From: Flavobacterium sp. IMCC34852
GTDB taxonomy: Bacteria; Bacteroidota; Bacteroidia; Flavobacteriales; Flavobacteriaceae
Length of the DNA stretch: 64,000 nt
Reading direction: 5' to 3'
Assembly (NCBI RefSeq): GCF_030643905.1
Contig: NZ_CP121446.1
Span: 2,418,001 to 2,482,000 of the forward strand
The notes under the pieces are model-generated. The model was not told where the DNA came from, searched no databases, and saw nothing but the letters and a program-made list of their open reading frames with translations. This document shows, one piece after another, positions 32,691-42,029 of this stretch. The translations under genes and the position numbers were made by a program. Position 1 is the first letter of the stretch; every line of letters begins with the position of its first letter.

Positions 32691-33746
32691 ATGAAAAATT
32701 TATCAATGATAGCTTCATTTATTGGAGCACTATTTTTAACCTCTTGTAATAACAACGATGACAATATGGATATGACATTAAATGTCGATTATCCGGCGGC
32801 ATACATTGTAAACGGAGAAGATGGTTCCGTTTCAGTAGTCAAGTTAAGTACTAATGAAGTAACCGGAACTATAGAATTAATGGGTAGCGGTTCAGATATG
32901 ATTATGTGGCCACATCACATTTCATCACACCAAGATCATCTGGCAATTGGTGTTCCTGGAATGGATTTGAGTGCAGGGCATTCAGGATTAAATACATCAG
33001 GGATGAATGGTAAATTATTAGTTATTGATGCCATGGATGGGTCAATTATAAAAAACATCAACCTTCCGTTAATGAACCACAATTCTATTTATTCTCCTAA
33101 CGGAAACGAAATTTGGGTACCTCAAATGGATGAAATGAATAGCAAAGTCTTGGTATATGATGCTACTACTAATGCCTTATTGAATACAATCGATGTCGGA
33201 ATGATGGCTGCTGAACTAACATTTTCTTCCGATGGCACAAAAGCCTATGTGGCAAATGGTGATGATGACAATGTAACAGTGATAAATACTTCAACAAAAG
33301 CGATAATCACAACAATTGCTGTTGGAGACAATCCTGTAGGTGCCTGGACAGGAAGTAATAATAAAATGTATGTAGACAACGAAGATGGACAAACTATTTC
33401 TGTAATTGATGTAGCTACAAACTCGGTAGACGAAACAATTACTTTAGGTTTCATGCCCGGAATAGCATCATATAACGGTCCTAAAAATGAATTATGGGTT
33501 TCAGATCCAATGGCTGGAAAAGTGCATTATTGGACTTGGGATGCAGGAATGAATATGTGGATGCATGGAAGTTCTTTTAATACTGGTGCCGGTGCACATG
33601 CAATAGCATTCACAACAGACGGTAATACTGCTTATGTGACTAATCAAACGGCTAATACAGTTTCAGTAGTCAACACCACCAATCATTCAGTAACAAAAAC
33701 GATTAACGTTGGAAGAAAGCCAAACGGGATTGTTATAAAAATGTAA
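32691..33746 (+). CDS. YncE-like beta-propeller lipoprotein
   Basis: A 351-residue lipoprotein (lipobox LFLTSC) made of seven-bladed YVTN/YncE-type repeats: YIVNGEDGSVSVVKLSTNEV, AYVANGDDDNVTVINTSTKA, AYVTNQTANTVSVVNTTNHS. The sequence is rich in Met and Asp/Asn near the N-terminus (NDDNMDMT) and near MNMWMHGSSF. Such propellers are common but of unknown substrate. The position inside a copper cluster suggests a role in metal binding or envelope repair. It lies 11 nt after the DUF3347 gene and is followed by a terminator-like hairpin. Confidence 0.8.
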   Translation: MKNLSMIASFIGALFLTSCNNNDDNMDMTLNVDYPAAYIVNGEDGSVSVVKLSTNEVTGTIELMGSGSDMIMWPHHISSHQDHLAIGVPGMDLSAGHSGLNTSGMNGKLLVIDAMDGSIIKNINLPLMNHNSIYSPNGNEIWVPQMDEMNSKVLVYDATTNALLNTIDVGMMAAELTFSSDGTKAYVANGDDDNVTVINTSTKAIITTIAVGDNPVGAWTGSNNKMYVDNEDGQTISVIDVATNSVDETITLGFMPGIASYNGPKNELWVSDPMAGKVHYWTWDAGMNMWMHGSSFNTGAGAHAIAFTTDGNTAYVTNQTANTVSVVNTTNHSVTKTINVGRKPNGIVIKM

Positions 33747-33754
33747 CACTTTAA

Positions 33755-33795
33755 CAAACTAGGCCTTATGTCGGCATAGGGCTTAGTTTTATAAA
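33755..33795 (+). terminator. probable intrinsic terminator
   Basis: AAACTAGGCC pairs imperfectly with GGGCTTAGTTT around a short loop (TATGTCGGCATA) and is followed by TTTTAT. It may be a partial terminator within the copper cluster. Confidence 0.5.
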
Positions 33796-33811
33796 AAACA
33801 ATGGTACTATT

Positions 33812-34294
33812 ATGTTAATCAAAAATCAAGTAAAATACTTCATCACACTATTTATAATCTTCACGTTTTCAACTAAAGCACAGATTAAAGTGGGTGATTC
33901 TATACCATCAATTACACTGAAAAGCAATACTAATAGTGAGGTAATTACCTCATCTTTTAAAGGAAAATATGTGCTTGTCGATTTTTGGGCATCTTGGTGT
34001 GCACCTTGCCGATTGGGAAATAAAAAATTAGTGAAACTGCATAATGAGATTAATTCAGGCAAAATTGAAATAATAGGCATATCAATAGACACCGATATCA
34101 ATAAATGGCTAAAAGCAATTGAAAAAGACAAAATAAAATTCACTCAATTGATCGACCCAAATGGATTTGAGGCTAAGGCAGCCTTAGTTTTCGGAGTAGA
34201 AGAATTACCATCAAAGTACTTATTCAATCCCGATGGCATTCTACTAGCAAAAAATCCAACAGATGAAGAAATAATAAAATTAATAAAAGAGTAA
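33812..34294 (+). CDS. TlpA-like thioredoxin-fold protein
   Basis: A 160-residue exported thiol-disulfide oxidoreductase. A signal sequence (ITLFIIFTFSTKAQ) leads into a TlpA/ResA-type thioredoxin fold. The active site is WASWCAPCR (CAPC, ~residues 62-65) and the cis-Pro loop is in VEELPSKYLFNPDG. Such proteins reduce Cys pairs in periplasmic metal proteins, so it may keep the HMA chaperones or haem-binding protein of this cluster in the thiol state. That partner role is inferred. Confidence 0.87.
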   Translation: MLIKNQVKYFITLFIIFTFSTKAQIKVGDSIPSITLKSNTNSEVITSSFKGKYVLVDFWASWCAPCRLGNKKLVKLHNEINSGKIEIIGISIDTDINKWLKAIEKDKIKFTQLIDPNGFEAKAALVFGVEELPSKYLFNPDGILLAKNPTDEEIIKLIKE

Positions 34295-34295
34295 A

Positions 34296-34388
34296 ATGAA
34301 ACGCCCATTAACATTATTTAGATATAAAGGAGATTTAGTAGGCGTTCCATCTTCAATTAAAAAACAAATATTAAATACAGATGAATAA
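34296..34388 (+). CDS. possible 30-residue peptide
   Basis: An ATG one base after the thioredoxin gene stop opens a 30-codon frame (MKRPLTLFRYKGDLVGVPSS, then IKKQILNTDE). Its end overlaps the next gene start by 8 bp in a different frame. The spacing suggests translational coupling, but the frame is short and no relative is known to me. Confidence 0.3.
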   Translation: MKRPLTLFRYKGDLVGVPSSIKKQILNTDE

Positions 34389-34878
34389 AATAAATAAAGT
34401 CTATGTAATAGCAGCATCAATCGCTTTGATGTTTTCAATGAAAAGTAATGCACAAATTGTGAAAGCCGAAATCAGGGCTACGGGTTTAACATGCTCTATG
34501 TGCTCCAATGCCATAAACAAACAGTTAAAAACACTTCCGGAAGTAGTTAAAGTAGAGACCGATTTAAATACCAATACCTTTACAGTAACCCTTACTGAGG
34601 GCAATACGCTAAGCCCAAAAGTATTTAAGGAAAAAGTAGAGAAAGCAGGTTTTTTTATCGGAACATTAGTATTGACAGCAAAACCTGAAACCATAACCCA
34701 AAGTACTTATATTTTGGTTAATAATAACACGGCCAACGGCACCGAAATACAATTTCAGGTAGTAGACAAAGGCTATGTGACTGAAAAGGAATTCAAAAAA
34801 TTATCCAAATCATACAAGAATGTTGAAACGTATGCTTCAAACAATGAAGATGATTTCCACATTAAAATTCTGAATTAA
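34381..34878 (+). CDS. exported HMA-domain protein
   Basis: A 165-residue periplasmic protein. The signal peptide (VIAASIALMFSMKSNAQ) is followed by a classical HMA fold with metal loop ATGLTCSMCSNAI (~residues 33-42) and the strands VVKVETDLNTNTFTVTL. The C-terminal 70 residues form a less conserved beta-rich domain (VDKGYVTEKEFKKLS). It is a putative Cu(I) chaperone or sensor feeding the copper pump. The stop codon overlaps the next start by one base. Confidence 0.85.
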   Translation: MNKINKVYVIAASIALMFSMKSNAQIVKAEIRATGLTCSMCSNAINKQLKTLPEVVKVETDLNTNTFTVTLTEGNTLSPKVFKEKVEKAGFFIGTLVLTAKPETITQSTYILVNNNTANGTEIQFQVVDKGYVTEKEFKKLSKSYKNVETYASNNEDDFHIKILN

Positions 34879-35687
34879 TGAGAAAGATTATTTTATTTTT
34901 AATTTCAATAAGCAGCCAAAACATTACTAGTCAGGAGTTATTCGTGGTAACTGATCCGGCCAGTAATGTTCCGGCAAATTCTTTGGCAGTTAATGTGATG
35001 CAGTCGCTTTTCAAAGAAGAAATGAAATCAGGCTACAATTACCATTTCATGCCCGAAGTAACTTATGGACTTAACAAGAACATCATGTTCCGGGCTTCTG
35101 CTTTTATAAGTAACAGAAGCAACCAACTGGTTACCGAAGGAGGTAGTTTTTACACAAAATATCGTTTCTATTCCTCCGATGACCTCAACAGTCATTTCCG
35201 GATGGCAGCATTTGGAAGATATAGTTTCAATAATGCTGACATTCACCAAGAGCAAATAGAAATCTTAGGACACAACACAGGCTTCGAAGGTGGATTTGTA
35301 GCCACTAAGTTGATTAAAAAACTGGCAATTAGTTCTTCAGTAAGTTTTGAAAAAGCATTTGACAACAAACCTGATTATCCTTTCCCTGATAATATGGGTG
35401 ACAATGCCACCAATTATACCTTATCATTTGGAAAATTGATGTATCCAAAAAAATACACCAGTTACAAGCAAACAAATATTAATGTAATGGTAGAATTTGT
35501 TGGTCAAACAATTAACGAAAATGGCAAATCCTATTTAGATGTGGTACCTGCAATACAATTTATTTTCAATAGCCAGGCAAGATTGGACTTAGCATACCGC
35601 CAAGAACTGCTAAGTTCAATGGTACGTTCAGCACCGAATGGATTTTATTTCAATCTGTACTATACTTTTTTCGATTTAACAAAATAA
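34878..35687 (+). CDS. outer-membrane beta-barrel-like protein
   Basis: A 269-residue exported protein without a recognised family name. The signal sequence is weak (IILFLISISSQNITSQ). The mature part is built of alternating aromatic/polar beta strands (NIMFRASAFISNRS, FRMAAFGRYSFNN, YLDVVPAIQFIFNS) and ends in an aromatic strand (GFYFNLYYTFFDL). This fits an outer-membrane barrel. It is coupled to the HMA gene by a TAATG overlap. The substrate is unknown; metal passage across the outer membrane is one idea. Confidence 0.65.
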   Translation: MRKIILFLISISSQNITSQELFVVTDPASNVPANSLAVNVMQSLFKEEMKSGYNYHFMPEVTYGLNKNIMFRASAFISNRSNQLVTEGGSFYTKYRFYSSDDLNSHFRMAAFGRYSFNNADIHQEQIEILGHNTGFEGGFVATKLIKKLAISSSVSFEKAFDNKPDYPFPDNMGDNATNYTLSFGKLMYPKKYTSYKQTNINVMVEFVGQTINENGKSYLDVVPAIQFIFNSQARLDLAYRQELLSSMVRSAPNGFYFNLYYTFFDLTK

Positions 35688-35694
35688 AACCAAG

Positions 35695-36354
35695 ATGAGT
35701 ACAACAAAATTTATTCCGGCATTAGGTTATGATTTTTTAAGCGATTATTACGATTTAGCAATCAAATTAACTATGCCTGAGAAAAAATTCAGAAACAAGT
35801 TAGTAGATTTTGTCAATCCTCAAGAGAATGAGAAAATATTAGAGTTTGGTTTTGGAACCGCACAAAACATCATTATTCTAAAACAGCGCTTTCCTAATTG
35901 TAACATACAAGGCGTTGACATCGATCCTAAGATTAAGTCAATAGCAGAGTATAAATTAAAAAAGTACGGAATTAAGGCTCAGCTTTTTTTGTATGATGGA
36001 AATAAACTACCATTTGAAGACAATTCATTTGACAAGGTATATAGTTCGCTTGTTTTTCATCAGTTAGATAGGATTACAAAATTAAAATGCTTGCTGGAAA
36101 TTAATAGGATACTTAAACCTAATGGAGAATTAATCATTGGAGATTGGGGTAAAGCAAAAACAAAATGGATGCGGTTTTCCTTTTACTTAGTTCAATTATT
36201 AGACGGTTTCAAAACTACCACTGATAATGTAAATGGATTAATGATAAAATACATTACTGATACAGGATTTAAAAATGCTCTGGAAGTAGATTATATAAAC
36301 ACATCAATAGGCACTTATTCTTATTATAAAGCAGAAAAAATAATTAATAACTAA
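35695..36354 (+). CDS. class I SAM-dependent methyltransferase
   Basis: A 219-residue cytoplasmic methyltransferase. Motif I is ILEFGFGTAQN (~residue 50), motif II is IQGVDIDPK, and motif IV/post-I is FDKVYSSLVFHQL with NRILKPNGELIIGDWGKA. The fold resembles the UbiE/ArsM group, but the paired cysteines of arsenite methylases are not visible, so metalloid methylation is unlikely. Its presence inside a copper operon is unexplained. The substrate cannot be named. Confidence 0.85.
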   Translation: MSTTKFIPALGYDFLSDYYDLAIKLTMPEKKFRNKLVDFVNPQENEKILEFGFGTAQNIIILKQRFPNCNIQGVDIDPKIKSIAEYKLKKYGIKAQLFLYDGNKLPFEDNSFDKVYSSLVFHQLDRITKLKCLLEINRILKPNGELIIGDWGKAKTKWMRFSFYLVQLLDGFKTTTDNVNGLMIKYITDTGFKNALEVDYINTSIGTYSYYKAEKIINN

Positions 36355-36367
36355 AAAATATTACATC

Positions 36368-37081
36368 ATGAAAACACTTTTTTTAACAGCTTTTTTAGCG
36401 ATAACAATAGTATCGTGTAACAATAAAGCTAAAGAAACAGAAACCAATGCAACAGAAACCCAAGCAGGTTCAAACGAATTATTCGCCTGTCCAATGCACC
36501 CTGAAGTAACAGGAAAAAAAGGAGAAAAATGCTCCAAATGTGGTATGGAATTAACAGAGCCGGTTGCACAAGGTCAGCCGGCCCATGATAGCACCCATGA
36601 TGATGCGGCTCAACCCACAGCTGATGAAACTGCAGCAAATGCAACATCTGCATTCTCTACCGACGAAATCATTGCAAACTATCTAAAAATCAAGAATGCA
36701 CTCACCAAAGATGATGCAAACGGTGCTGCCACCGCAGGTAAAGAATTGTATAAAACGTTCAATTCCGCTGACGCATCCGGTTTAACGGCTGCCCAGAAAA
36801 AGGAATATACAGACATTGCTGGCGATGCTAAGGAACATGCTGAGCATATCGGAGACAACGCAGGAAAAATAGCCCATCAACGTGAACATTTTGCAATACT
36901 AAGTAAAGACATCAATGATTTAATAAAACTTTTAGGCTCAAACAAAAAATTGTATCAAGACCATTGTCCAATGTATGACGACGGTAAAGGCGCTATTTGG
37001 ATCAGCGAATCCAAAGAAATCAAAAATCCATATTATGGCTCTAAGATGCTTACTTGTGGTAGTTTGAAAAAAACGTTATAA
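36368..37081 (+). CDS. HMBD plus DUF3347 copper-binding lipoprotein
   Basis: A 237-residue lipoprotein (lipobox TIVSC). Residues ~38-62 are a heavy-metal-binding domain (FACPMHPEVTGKKGEKCSKC, then GMEL), the treble-cleft motif shared by CusB and CopA proteins here. An Ala/Asp-rich linker with His follows. Residues ~95-237 are a DUF3347 domain ending CPMYDDGKGAIWISES and NPYYGSKMLTCG. It is a paralogue of the HMA-DUF3347 protein upstream. It probably buffers periplasmic copper for the efflux complex. Confidence 0.88.
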   Translation: MKTLFLTAFLAITIVSCNNKAKETETNATETQAGSNELFACPMHPEVTGKKGEKCSKCGMELTEPVAQGQPAHDSTHDDAAQPTADETAANATSAFSTDEIIANYLKIKNALTKDDANGAATAGKELYKTFNSADASGLTAAQKKEYTDIAGDAKEHAEHIGDNAGKIAHQREHFAILSKDINDLIKLLGSNKKLYQDHCPMYDDGKGAIWISESKEIKNPYYGSKMLTCGSLKKTL

Positions 37082-37082
37082 A

Positions 37083-37553
37083 ATGAAAAGAAGATTAAAG
37101 AAAGTAGGTATAGTACTTTTTTTGGTATTGATAGCAATACAATTCTATCAGCCTGCCCTGAATCAAAATCCAGGGCAGGATTATACAAATGATTTTCTGG
37201 TCACGACCGATGCACCAACAAATATTTCAAAACTAATAAAGACATCTTGTTACGATTGCCATAGTAATAACACCCAGTATCTCTGGTATGATTACATTCA
37301 ACCAGCTAGAATGTTTGTAGAAACACATATTACTGATGGGAAAAAAGAGTTAAATTTTAATGAGTTTGGCAGTTATTCAAATCGAAAGCAGCAAAGTAAA
37401 CTAGAAGCCATCGGTAAACAAATTAAATCGGATGAAATGCCATTAACTTCATATACCCTATTACATCGCGATGCAATAATTAATGAAGTCCAAAAACAGG
37501 AATTAATAACCTGGATTAATTCAATAAAACAAAACAGTTTATCTGAAAAATAA
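37083..37553 (+). CDS. haem-binding domain (Haem_bd) membrane-anchored protein
   Basis: A 156-residue protein with an N-terminal membrane anchor (VGIVLFLVLIAIQFY) and a single c-type haem motif CYDCHSNNTQYLW (CxxCH, ~residues 57-61). The downstream pattern DEMPLTSYTLLHRDA with Met as possible sixth ligand matches Haem_bd proteins of Bacteroidota. It would sit on the periplasmic face. It may pass electrons, for example in copper redox control, but this is inference. It begins 1 nt after the lipoprotein gene. Confidence 0.87.
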   Translation: MKRRLKKVGIVLFLVLIAIQFYQPALNQNPGQDYTNDFLVTTDAPTNISKLIKTSCYDCHSNNTQYLWYDYIQPARMFVETHITDGKKELNFNEFGSYSNRKQQSKLEAIGKQIKSDEMPLTSYTLLHRDAIINEVQKQELITWINSIKQNSLSEK

Positions 37554-37559
37554 GGAAAT

Positions 37560-38840
37560 ATGGTAGAAAAACTAATAACATTCTCACTAAAAAACAGAGC
37601 AATTGTGCTACTGGTCTCTGCAGGATTATTTGTGTGGGGAATCTACAGCGTAAGACAAAACCCTATCGATGCAATTCCTGATTTATCCGAAAATCAAGTG
37701 ATTGTATTTACAGAGTGGATGGGTCGAAGTCCACAGGTTATAGAAGCTCAAGTAACATACCCTTTGGTTTCCAACTTACAAGGAATCCCGAAAGTAAAAA
37801 ACATTCGTGGAGCATCTATGTTTGGGATGAGTTTTGTCTATATAATTTTCGAAGATGATGTTGATGTTTATTGGGCAAGAACACGAGTTTTAGAAAGACT
37901 AAACTATGCACAACGGTTATTACCTCAAAATGTAGTTCCATCTTTAGGACCAGACGGTACAGGTGTTGGCCATATTTTTTGGTATCATTTGGAAGCTAAC
38001 GGAATGGATCTTGGGGAACAACGTGCCTTACAGGATTGGTATGTGAAATTTGCACTGCAAACTGTTCCCGGTGTAGCAGAAGTTGCTTCATTCGGAGGTT
38101 TTGAAAAGCAATATCAATTGGTTTTAGATCCACTAAAAATGCAGTATTATAATGTCAGTATGATGGAAGTAATGAATGCTGTTAAGGCTAATAACAATGA
38201 TGTAGGCGGCCGAAAGTTTGAAATGAGTAATATGTCTTATATCATTAGAGGTTTAGGCTACATAAAGAACAGTAAAGATGTCGAGGATATTTCGATTAAA
38301 AATTACAATTCTATCCCTGTGAAGGTAAAAGACATAGGTTCAGTACAAATGGGTGGAGATTTACGCCTTGGAATTTTTGACCAAAACGGAACTGGGGAAG
38401 TCGTAGGCGGTATAGTGGTAATGCGTTACGGCGAAAATGCTGATAAAGTCATCAAAGCGGTTAAAGCAAAGATGAAAGAAGTTGAAAAAGGATTGCCCGA
38501 AGGAGTGAAATTTAAAACTTCCTATGACAGAAGCGAGTTAATCGAAAAAGCTATTGAATCTGTCAAGGGAACACTTATAGAAGAAATGATAGCAGTTTCA
38601 CTCGTTATCTTAATTTTTCTGTTCCATTGGAGAAGCGCCCTTATAATCTTAATTCAACTTCCTATATCCGTAGCAATTGGCTTCATATTGCTTGAAGCAT
38701 TTGGTATTTCATCTAATATTATGTCATTAACCGGTATTGCACTCGCTATTGGAGTTGTTGTGGATGATGGAATTGTAATGGTTGAAAACGCCTACAGGAC
38801 AATCTCAGAGAAACAAGAAGAAATGATTGATAACAAGTAA
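37560..38840 (+). CDS. cusA: CusA-type Cu/Ag RND pump, N-terminal half (split)
   Basis: This 426-residue protein covers transmembrane helix 1, the first half of the periplasmic porter domain and helices 2-4 of a CusA-family permease. Helix 4 carries the monovalent-metal pattern GIALAIGVVVDDGIVMVEN, unlike the DFG form of the other RND pump. The frame stops at TAA after MIDNK. The remaining part of the pump resumes in the same frame two codons later. The two halves together give about 1075 residues, close to a normal CusA. Whether the halves assemble or the stop is a null mutation cannot be told from sequence alone. Confidence 0.88.
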   Translation: MVEKLITFSLKNRAIVLLVSAGLFVWGIYSVRQNPIDAIPDLSENQVIVFTEWMGRSPQVIEAQVTYPLVSNLQGIPKVKNIRGASMFGMSFVYIIFEDDVDVYWARTRVLERLNYAQRLLPQNVVPSLGPDGTGVGHIFWYHLEANGMDLGEQRALQDWYVKFALQTVPGVAEVASFGGFEKQYQLVLDPLKMQYYNVSMMEVMNAVKANNNDVGGRKFEMSNMSYIIRGLGYIKNSKDVEDISIKNYNSIPVKVKDIGSVQMGGDLRLGIFDQNGTGEVVGGIVVMRYGENADKVIKAVKAKMKEVEKGLPEGVKFKTSYDRSELIEKAIESVKGTLIEEMIAVSLVILIFLFHWRSALIILIQLPISVAIGFILLEAFGISSNIMSLTGIALAIGVVVDDGIVMVENAYRTISEKQEEMIDNK

Positions 38841-38846
38841 ATTGGT

Positions 38847-40787
38847 ATGATGATAGAAAAAATTAAAAATTTATTTAAAAAGGAACACGACCCTTTATCC
38901 TCTGATGAAAAACTTCAACTAATTGAAAAATCATCAAAGTTAGTAGGACCGGGTGTTTTTTACTCAACACTGATCGTAATTGCGTCTTTTCTACCGGTTT
39001 TTTTACTCACAGGTATGGAAGGAAAATTATTTAGTCCCTTGGCTTGGACAAAATCATTCATTCTAATCGTTGATGCTTTTTTAGCCATTACACTCACACC
39101 GGTGCTTATAAGCTTTTTATTAAAAGGTAAACTTCGTCCTGAGAATAAAAATCCAATCAATAAAAAACTGGAAAGTGTATACACTCCTATTTTGGTTTTT
39201 TGTTTGAAATGGAGGAAAACGGTTTTAGGAATTAATGTAGTAGCTTTACTAATCGGTTTAGTCATGTTTACTCGTTTAGGTTCCGAGTTTATGCCACCAT
39301 TGGATGAAGGTTCAGTACTTTTCATGCCGGTTACCTTGCCCGATGTTTCAAACTCGGAAGTAAAAAGAATATTGCAGGTTCAAGACAAATTGATAAAATC
39401 AATTCCCGAAGTAGACCATGTATTGGGAAAAGCTGGTAGAGCCAATACTGCTACAGATAATAGCCCTATTAGCATGATTGAAACCATCATTTTATTAAAA
39501 CCTCAAAGTGAATGGAGAGAAGGAAAAACAAAGAATGATATTATAACCGAAATAAATAATAAACTCCAAATTCCGGGAGTAACCAACGGCTTTACACAGC
39601 CTATCATTAATAGAATAAACATGCTATCTACTGGTATTCGAACAGATGTTGGAATTAAAGTTTATGGAGAAAGTTTAGATACCATTAATGCACTATCTCA
39701 AAAAATCAAAAAAGCACTCGAAGGTACTTCGGGTGTAAAAGATTTGTATGCGGAGCCAATAACTGGTGGAAGGTACATTGACATTGAGCCAAAGAGGGAG
39801 CTTTTGGGCAGATACGGCCTTTCAATTGACGATATTAATGCAGTTGTTGAAGCAGCTATCGGAGGAATGAAACTCACAACTACAATTGAAGGAAGACAAC
39901 GCTTTTCGGTAAATGCCAGGTATGCGCAGGAATATCGAAACAGTATTGATGCACTTAAAAAATTACAAGTTCAAACCATGCAATATGGGCCAATTCCTTT
40001 AGAAACCGTTGCAGAGGTAAAAATCAGCGATGGACCACCTATGATAAATAGTGAAAATGCCATGCTTAGAGGCAGCGTTCTTTTTAATGTTCGTGACCGG
40101 GACTTAGGTAGTACTGTAAAAGAAGCGCAGGAAAAATTAAATGCAATGATGTCTAAAATGCCTAAAGGCTATTACATCGAATGGAGTGGCCAGTGGGAAA
40201 ATCAGCTAAGAGCCAATAAAACGCTAAGCATGATACTACCAATTGTGGTGATAATTATCTTCCTTATTTTATATTTTACTTACCACTCCATGAAAGAATC
40301 CCTCATTACAATGATAACAGTGCCTTTTGCTTTAATCGGTGGTGTTTTTATGGTCTATTTCTACGGAATAAATTTATCTGTTGCAGTTGCAGTTGGTTTT
40401 ATTGCCCTCTTCGGAATGGCCATTGAAACTGCCATGTTAATGACTATTTACTTGAATGAATCGATGAACAAAATGGTCGAAAAACATGGGAACAGTTCAC
40501 AAACCATTACTGAAGACATTTTGAAACAATATATCGTCGATGGCTCAGCCAAAAGGTTAAGACCAAAACTAATGACAGTTTCGGTTTCTTTGTTTGGTCT
40601 TATTCCGATACTTTGGGCAACAGGTACGGGTGCCGATGTGATGCTACCCATCACAGTTCCGCTTATTGGTGGCACTATCACTTCTACAATTTATGTATTA
40701 TTAGTAACTCCTATAGTTTTTGAAATGGTGAAACTTCACGAATTAAAAACTAAAGGCAAAATAGAACTTATAGATGTTAAAGAATAA
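38847..40787 (+). CDS. cusA: CusA-type Cu/Ag RND pump, C-terminal part (split)
   Basis: A 646-residue part that starts MMIEKIKNLFKKEHD in the cytoplasmic loop after helix 4 and holds helices 5-12 with the second porter half. The three Met residues used for Cu(I)/Ag(I) in E. coli CusA have equivalents: NMLSTGIR, AAIGGMKL and GPPMINSEN. That supports a monovalent-copper substrate and selection for function. The start is in frame with the N-terminal part after one TAA and two sense codons. Its end overlaps the TolC gene by 14 bp. Confidence 0.88.
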   Translation: MMIEKIKNLFKKEHDPLSSDEKLQLIEKSSKLVGPGVFYSTLIVIASFLPVFLLTGMEGKLFSPLAWTKSFILIVDAFLAITLTPVLISFLLKGKLRPENKNPINKKLESVYTPILVFCLKWRKTVLGINVVALLIGLVMFTRLGSEFMPPLDEGSVLFMPVTLPDVSNSEVKRILQVQDKLIKSIPEVDHVLGKAGRANTATDNSPISMIETIILLKPQSEWREGKTKNDIITEINNKLQIPGVTNGFTQPIINRINMLSTGIRTDVGIKVYGESLDTINALSQKIKKALEGTSGVKDLYAEPITGGRYIDIEPKRELLGRYGLSIDDINAVVEAAIGGMKLTTTIEGRQRFSVNARYAQEYRNSIDALKKLQVQTMQYGPIPLETVAEVKISDGPPMINSENAMLRGSVLFNVRDRDLGSTVKEAQEKLNAMMSKMPKGYYIEWSGQWENQLRANKTLSMILPIVVIIIFLILYFTYHSMKESLITMITVPFALIGGVFMVYFYGINLSVAVAVGFIALFGMAIETAMLMTIYLNESMNKMVEKHGNSSQTITEDILKQYIVDGSAKRLRPKLMTVSVSLFGLIPILWATGTGADVMLPITVPLIGGTITSTIYVLLVTPIVFEMVKLHELKTKGKIELIDVKE

Positions 40788-42027
40788 ATACCATATCGTT
40801 TTAAGCATTCTGATTTTGAGCTTTACAACGGCTAATGCACAGGTAGTTTCGTTGGAAAATATTTTGAACACAATCAAAACCGATAATCCACAGCTAAAAA
40901 TGTATGATGCCGATATCCAAAGTATGGATGCTGCTGCAAAAGGGGCTAAAAGCTGGATGGCACCTCAAGTAGAAACCGGTTTTTTTATGACGCCCTACAA
41001 TACCAAAATGTGGAAAGCAGATGATATGAGTCCTGGCATGGGCAGTTATATGATTGGAGTCTCACAAATGATTCCCAATTCAAAAAAACAAAATGCCGAA
41101 TACAAGTATATGAACGCAATGTCATCTGTTGAAAAAGAAAACAAAAATTACACTTTAAATCAGCTTTATGCTATAGCCAAGACAAATTATTATCAATGGC
41201 TTGTACTAAACAAAAAAGTCAAAGTGGCCAATGATAACTTACTACTCTTAAAATACATGATAAAAAGCATGGAAATAAGATACCAGTACAATATGGATAA
41301 ACTCCCCACTTATTATAAAGCAAAATCTCAATATAATGAGTTAGAAAGTATGATTATAATGCTTCAGAATGATATTTCACAAAAAAGAATTATGCTCAAC
41401 ACTCTAATGTCAAGAGATAAAAATATGGTGTTTGAAATTGAAGAAGCATTCGAACTAAAGGAATACAATTCACAACTATTGGACACCTCATCAATTTCCA
41501 AAAACAGAAGTGATATAAATGCCATCAAAAGAACCATGGAAGTAAACCAACTGAAAATTGATGCAGAAAAATCAAAATTTCTACCCGAATTTGGAGTTAA
41601 ATATGACCACATGTTTGCTTTTGGACAACAGCCACAGCAATTCTCACTAATGGGCATGATGACTATCCCCATGCCTTGGTCAACAAAAATGAACAAAGCC
41701 AATATCAGTAGCTTTCAAATTAAAAATGAAAGTCTCAATTGGCAAAAACAAATGATTTTAAATGAAACAGTTGGAATGATTTCGGGCATGAATACAGAGC
41801 TTTCTAACCTCAATAAACAATACAATATCTCCGAAAAAAGCATCATCCCTTCATTGCGCAAAAATTATGATACCGCCGTTTTGGCTTGGCAAAATAACAC
41901 TGGTGATTTGTTCATTGTCTTAGACGCATGGGAAGCTTTGAACATGGCCCAAATGGACGCTCTCGACAAATTGCAGTCCATACTAAACACTCAGGTCGAA
42001 ATCGAAAAACAACTCGAAATTAAGTAA
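40774..42027 (+). CDS. TolC-family outer-membrane channel (CusC-like)
   Basis: A 417-residue outer-membrane factor. The signal peptide (VLSILILSFTTANAQ) is followed by long amphipathic helices and repeats of an OEP domain (LENILNTIKTDNPQLKMYDA, ISKNRSDINAIKRTMEVNQL). A Met-rich stretch (MWKADDMSPGMGSYMIG; FSLMGMMTIPMPW) is uncommon in TolC proteins and fits copper handling. It would complete the tripartite pump with the split CusA and one of the CusB adaptors. Translation overlap with cusA supports one operon. Confidence 0.9.
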   Translation: MLKNKYHIVLSILILSFTTANAQVVSLENILNTIKTDNPQLKMYDADIQSMDAAAKGAKSWMAPQVETGFFMTPYNTKMWKADDMSPGMGSYMIGVSQMIPNSKKQNAEYKYMNAMSSVEKENKNYTLNQLYAIAKTNYYQWLVLNKKVKVANDNLLLLKYMIKSMEIRYQYNMDKLPTYYKAKSQYNELESMIIMLQNDISQKRIMLNTLMSRDKNMVFEIEEAFELKEYNSQLLDTSSISKNRSDINAIKRTMEVNQLKIDAEKSKFLPEFGVKYDHMFAFGQQPQQFSLMGMMTIPMPWSTKMNKANISSFQIKNESLNWQKQMILNETVGMISGMNTELSNLNKQYNISEKSIIPSLRKNYDTAVLAWQNNTGDLFIVLDAWEALNMAQMDALDKLQSILNTQVEIEKQLEIK

Positions 42028-42029
42028 CT

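Noticed and set aside
35695..36354. Arsenite methyltransferase (ArsM)
   Set aside because: SAM motifs are present, but the conserved Cys residues of ArsM are not seen and no ars genes are near.
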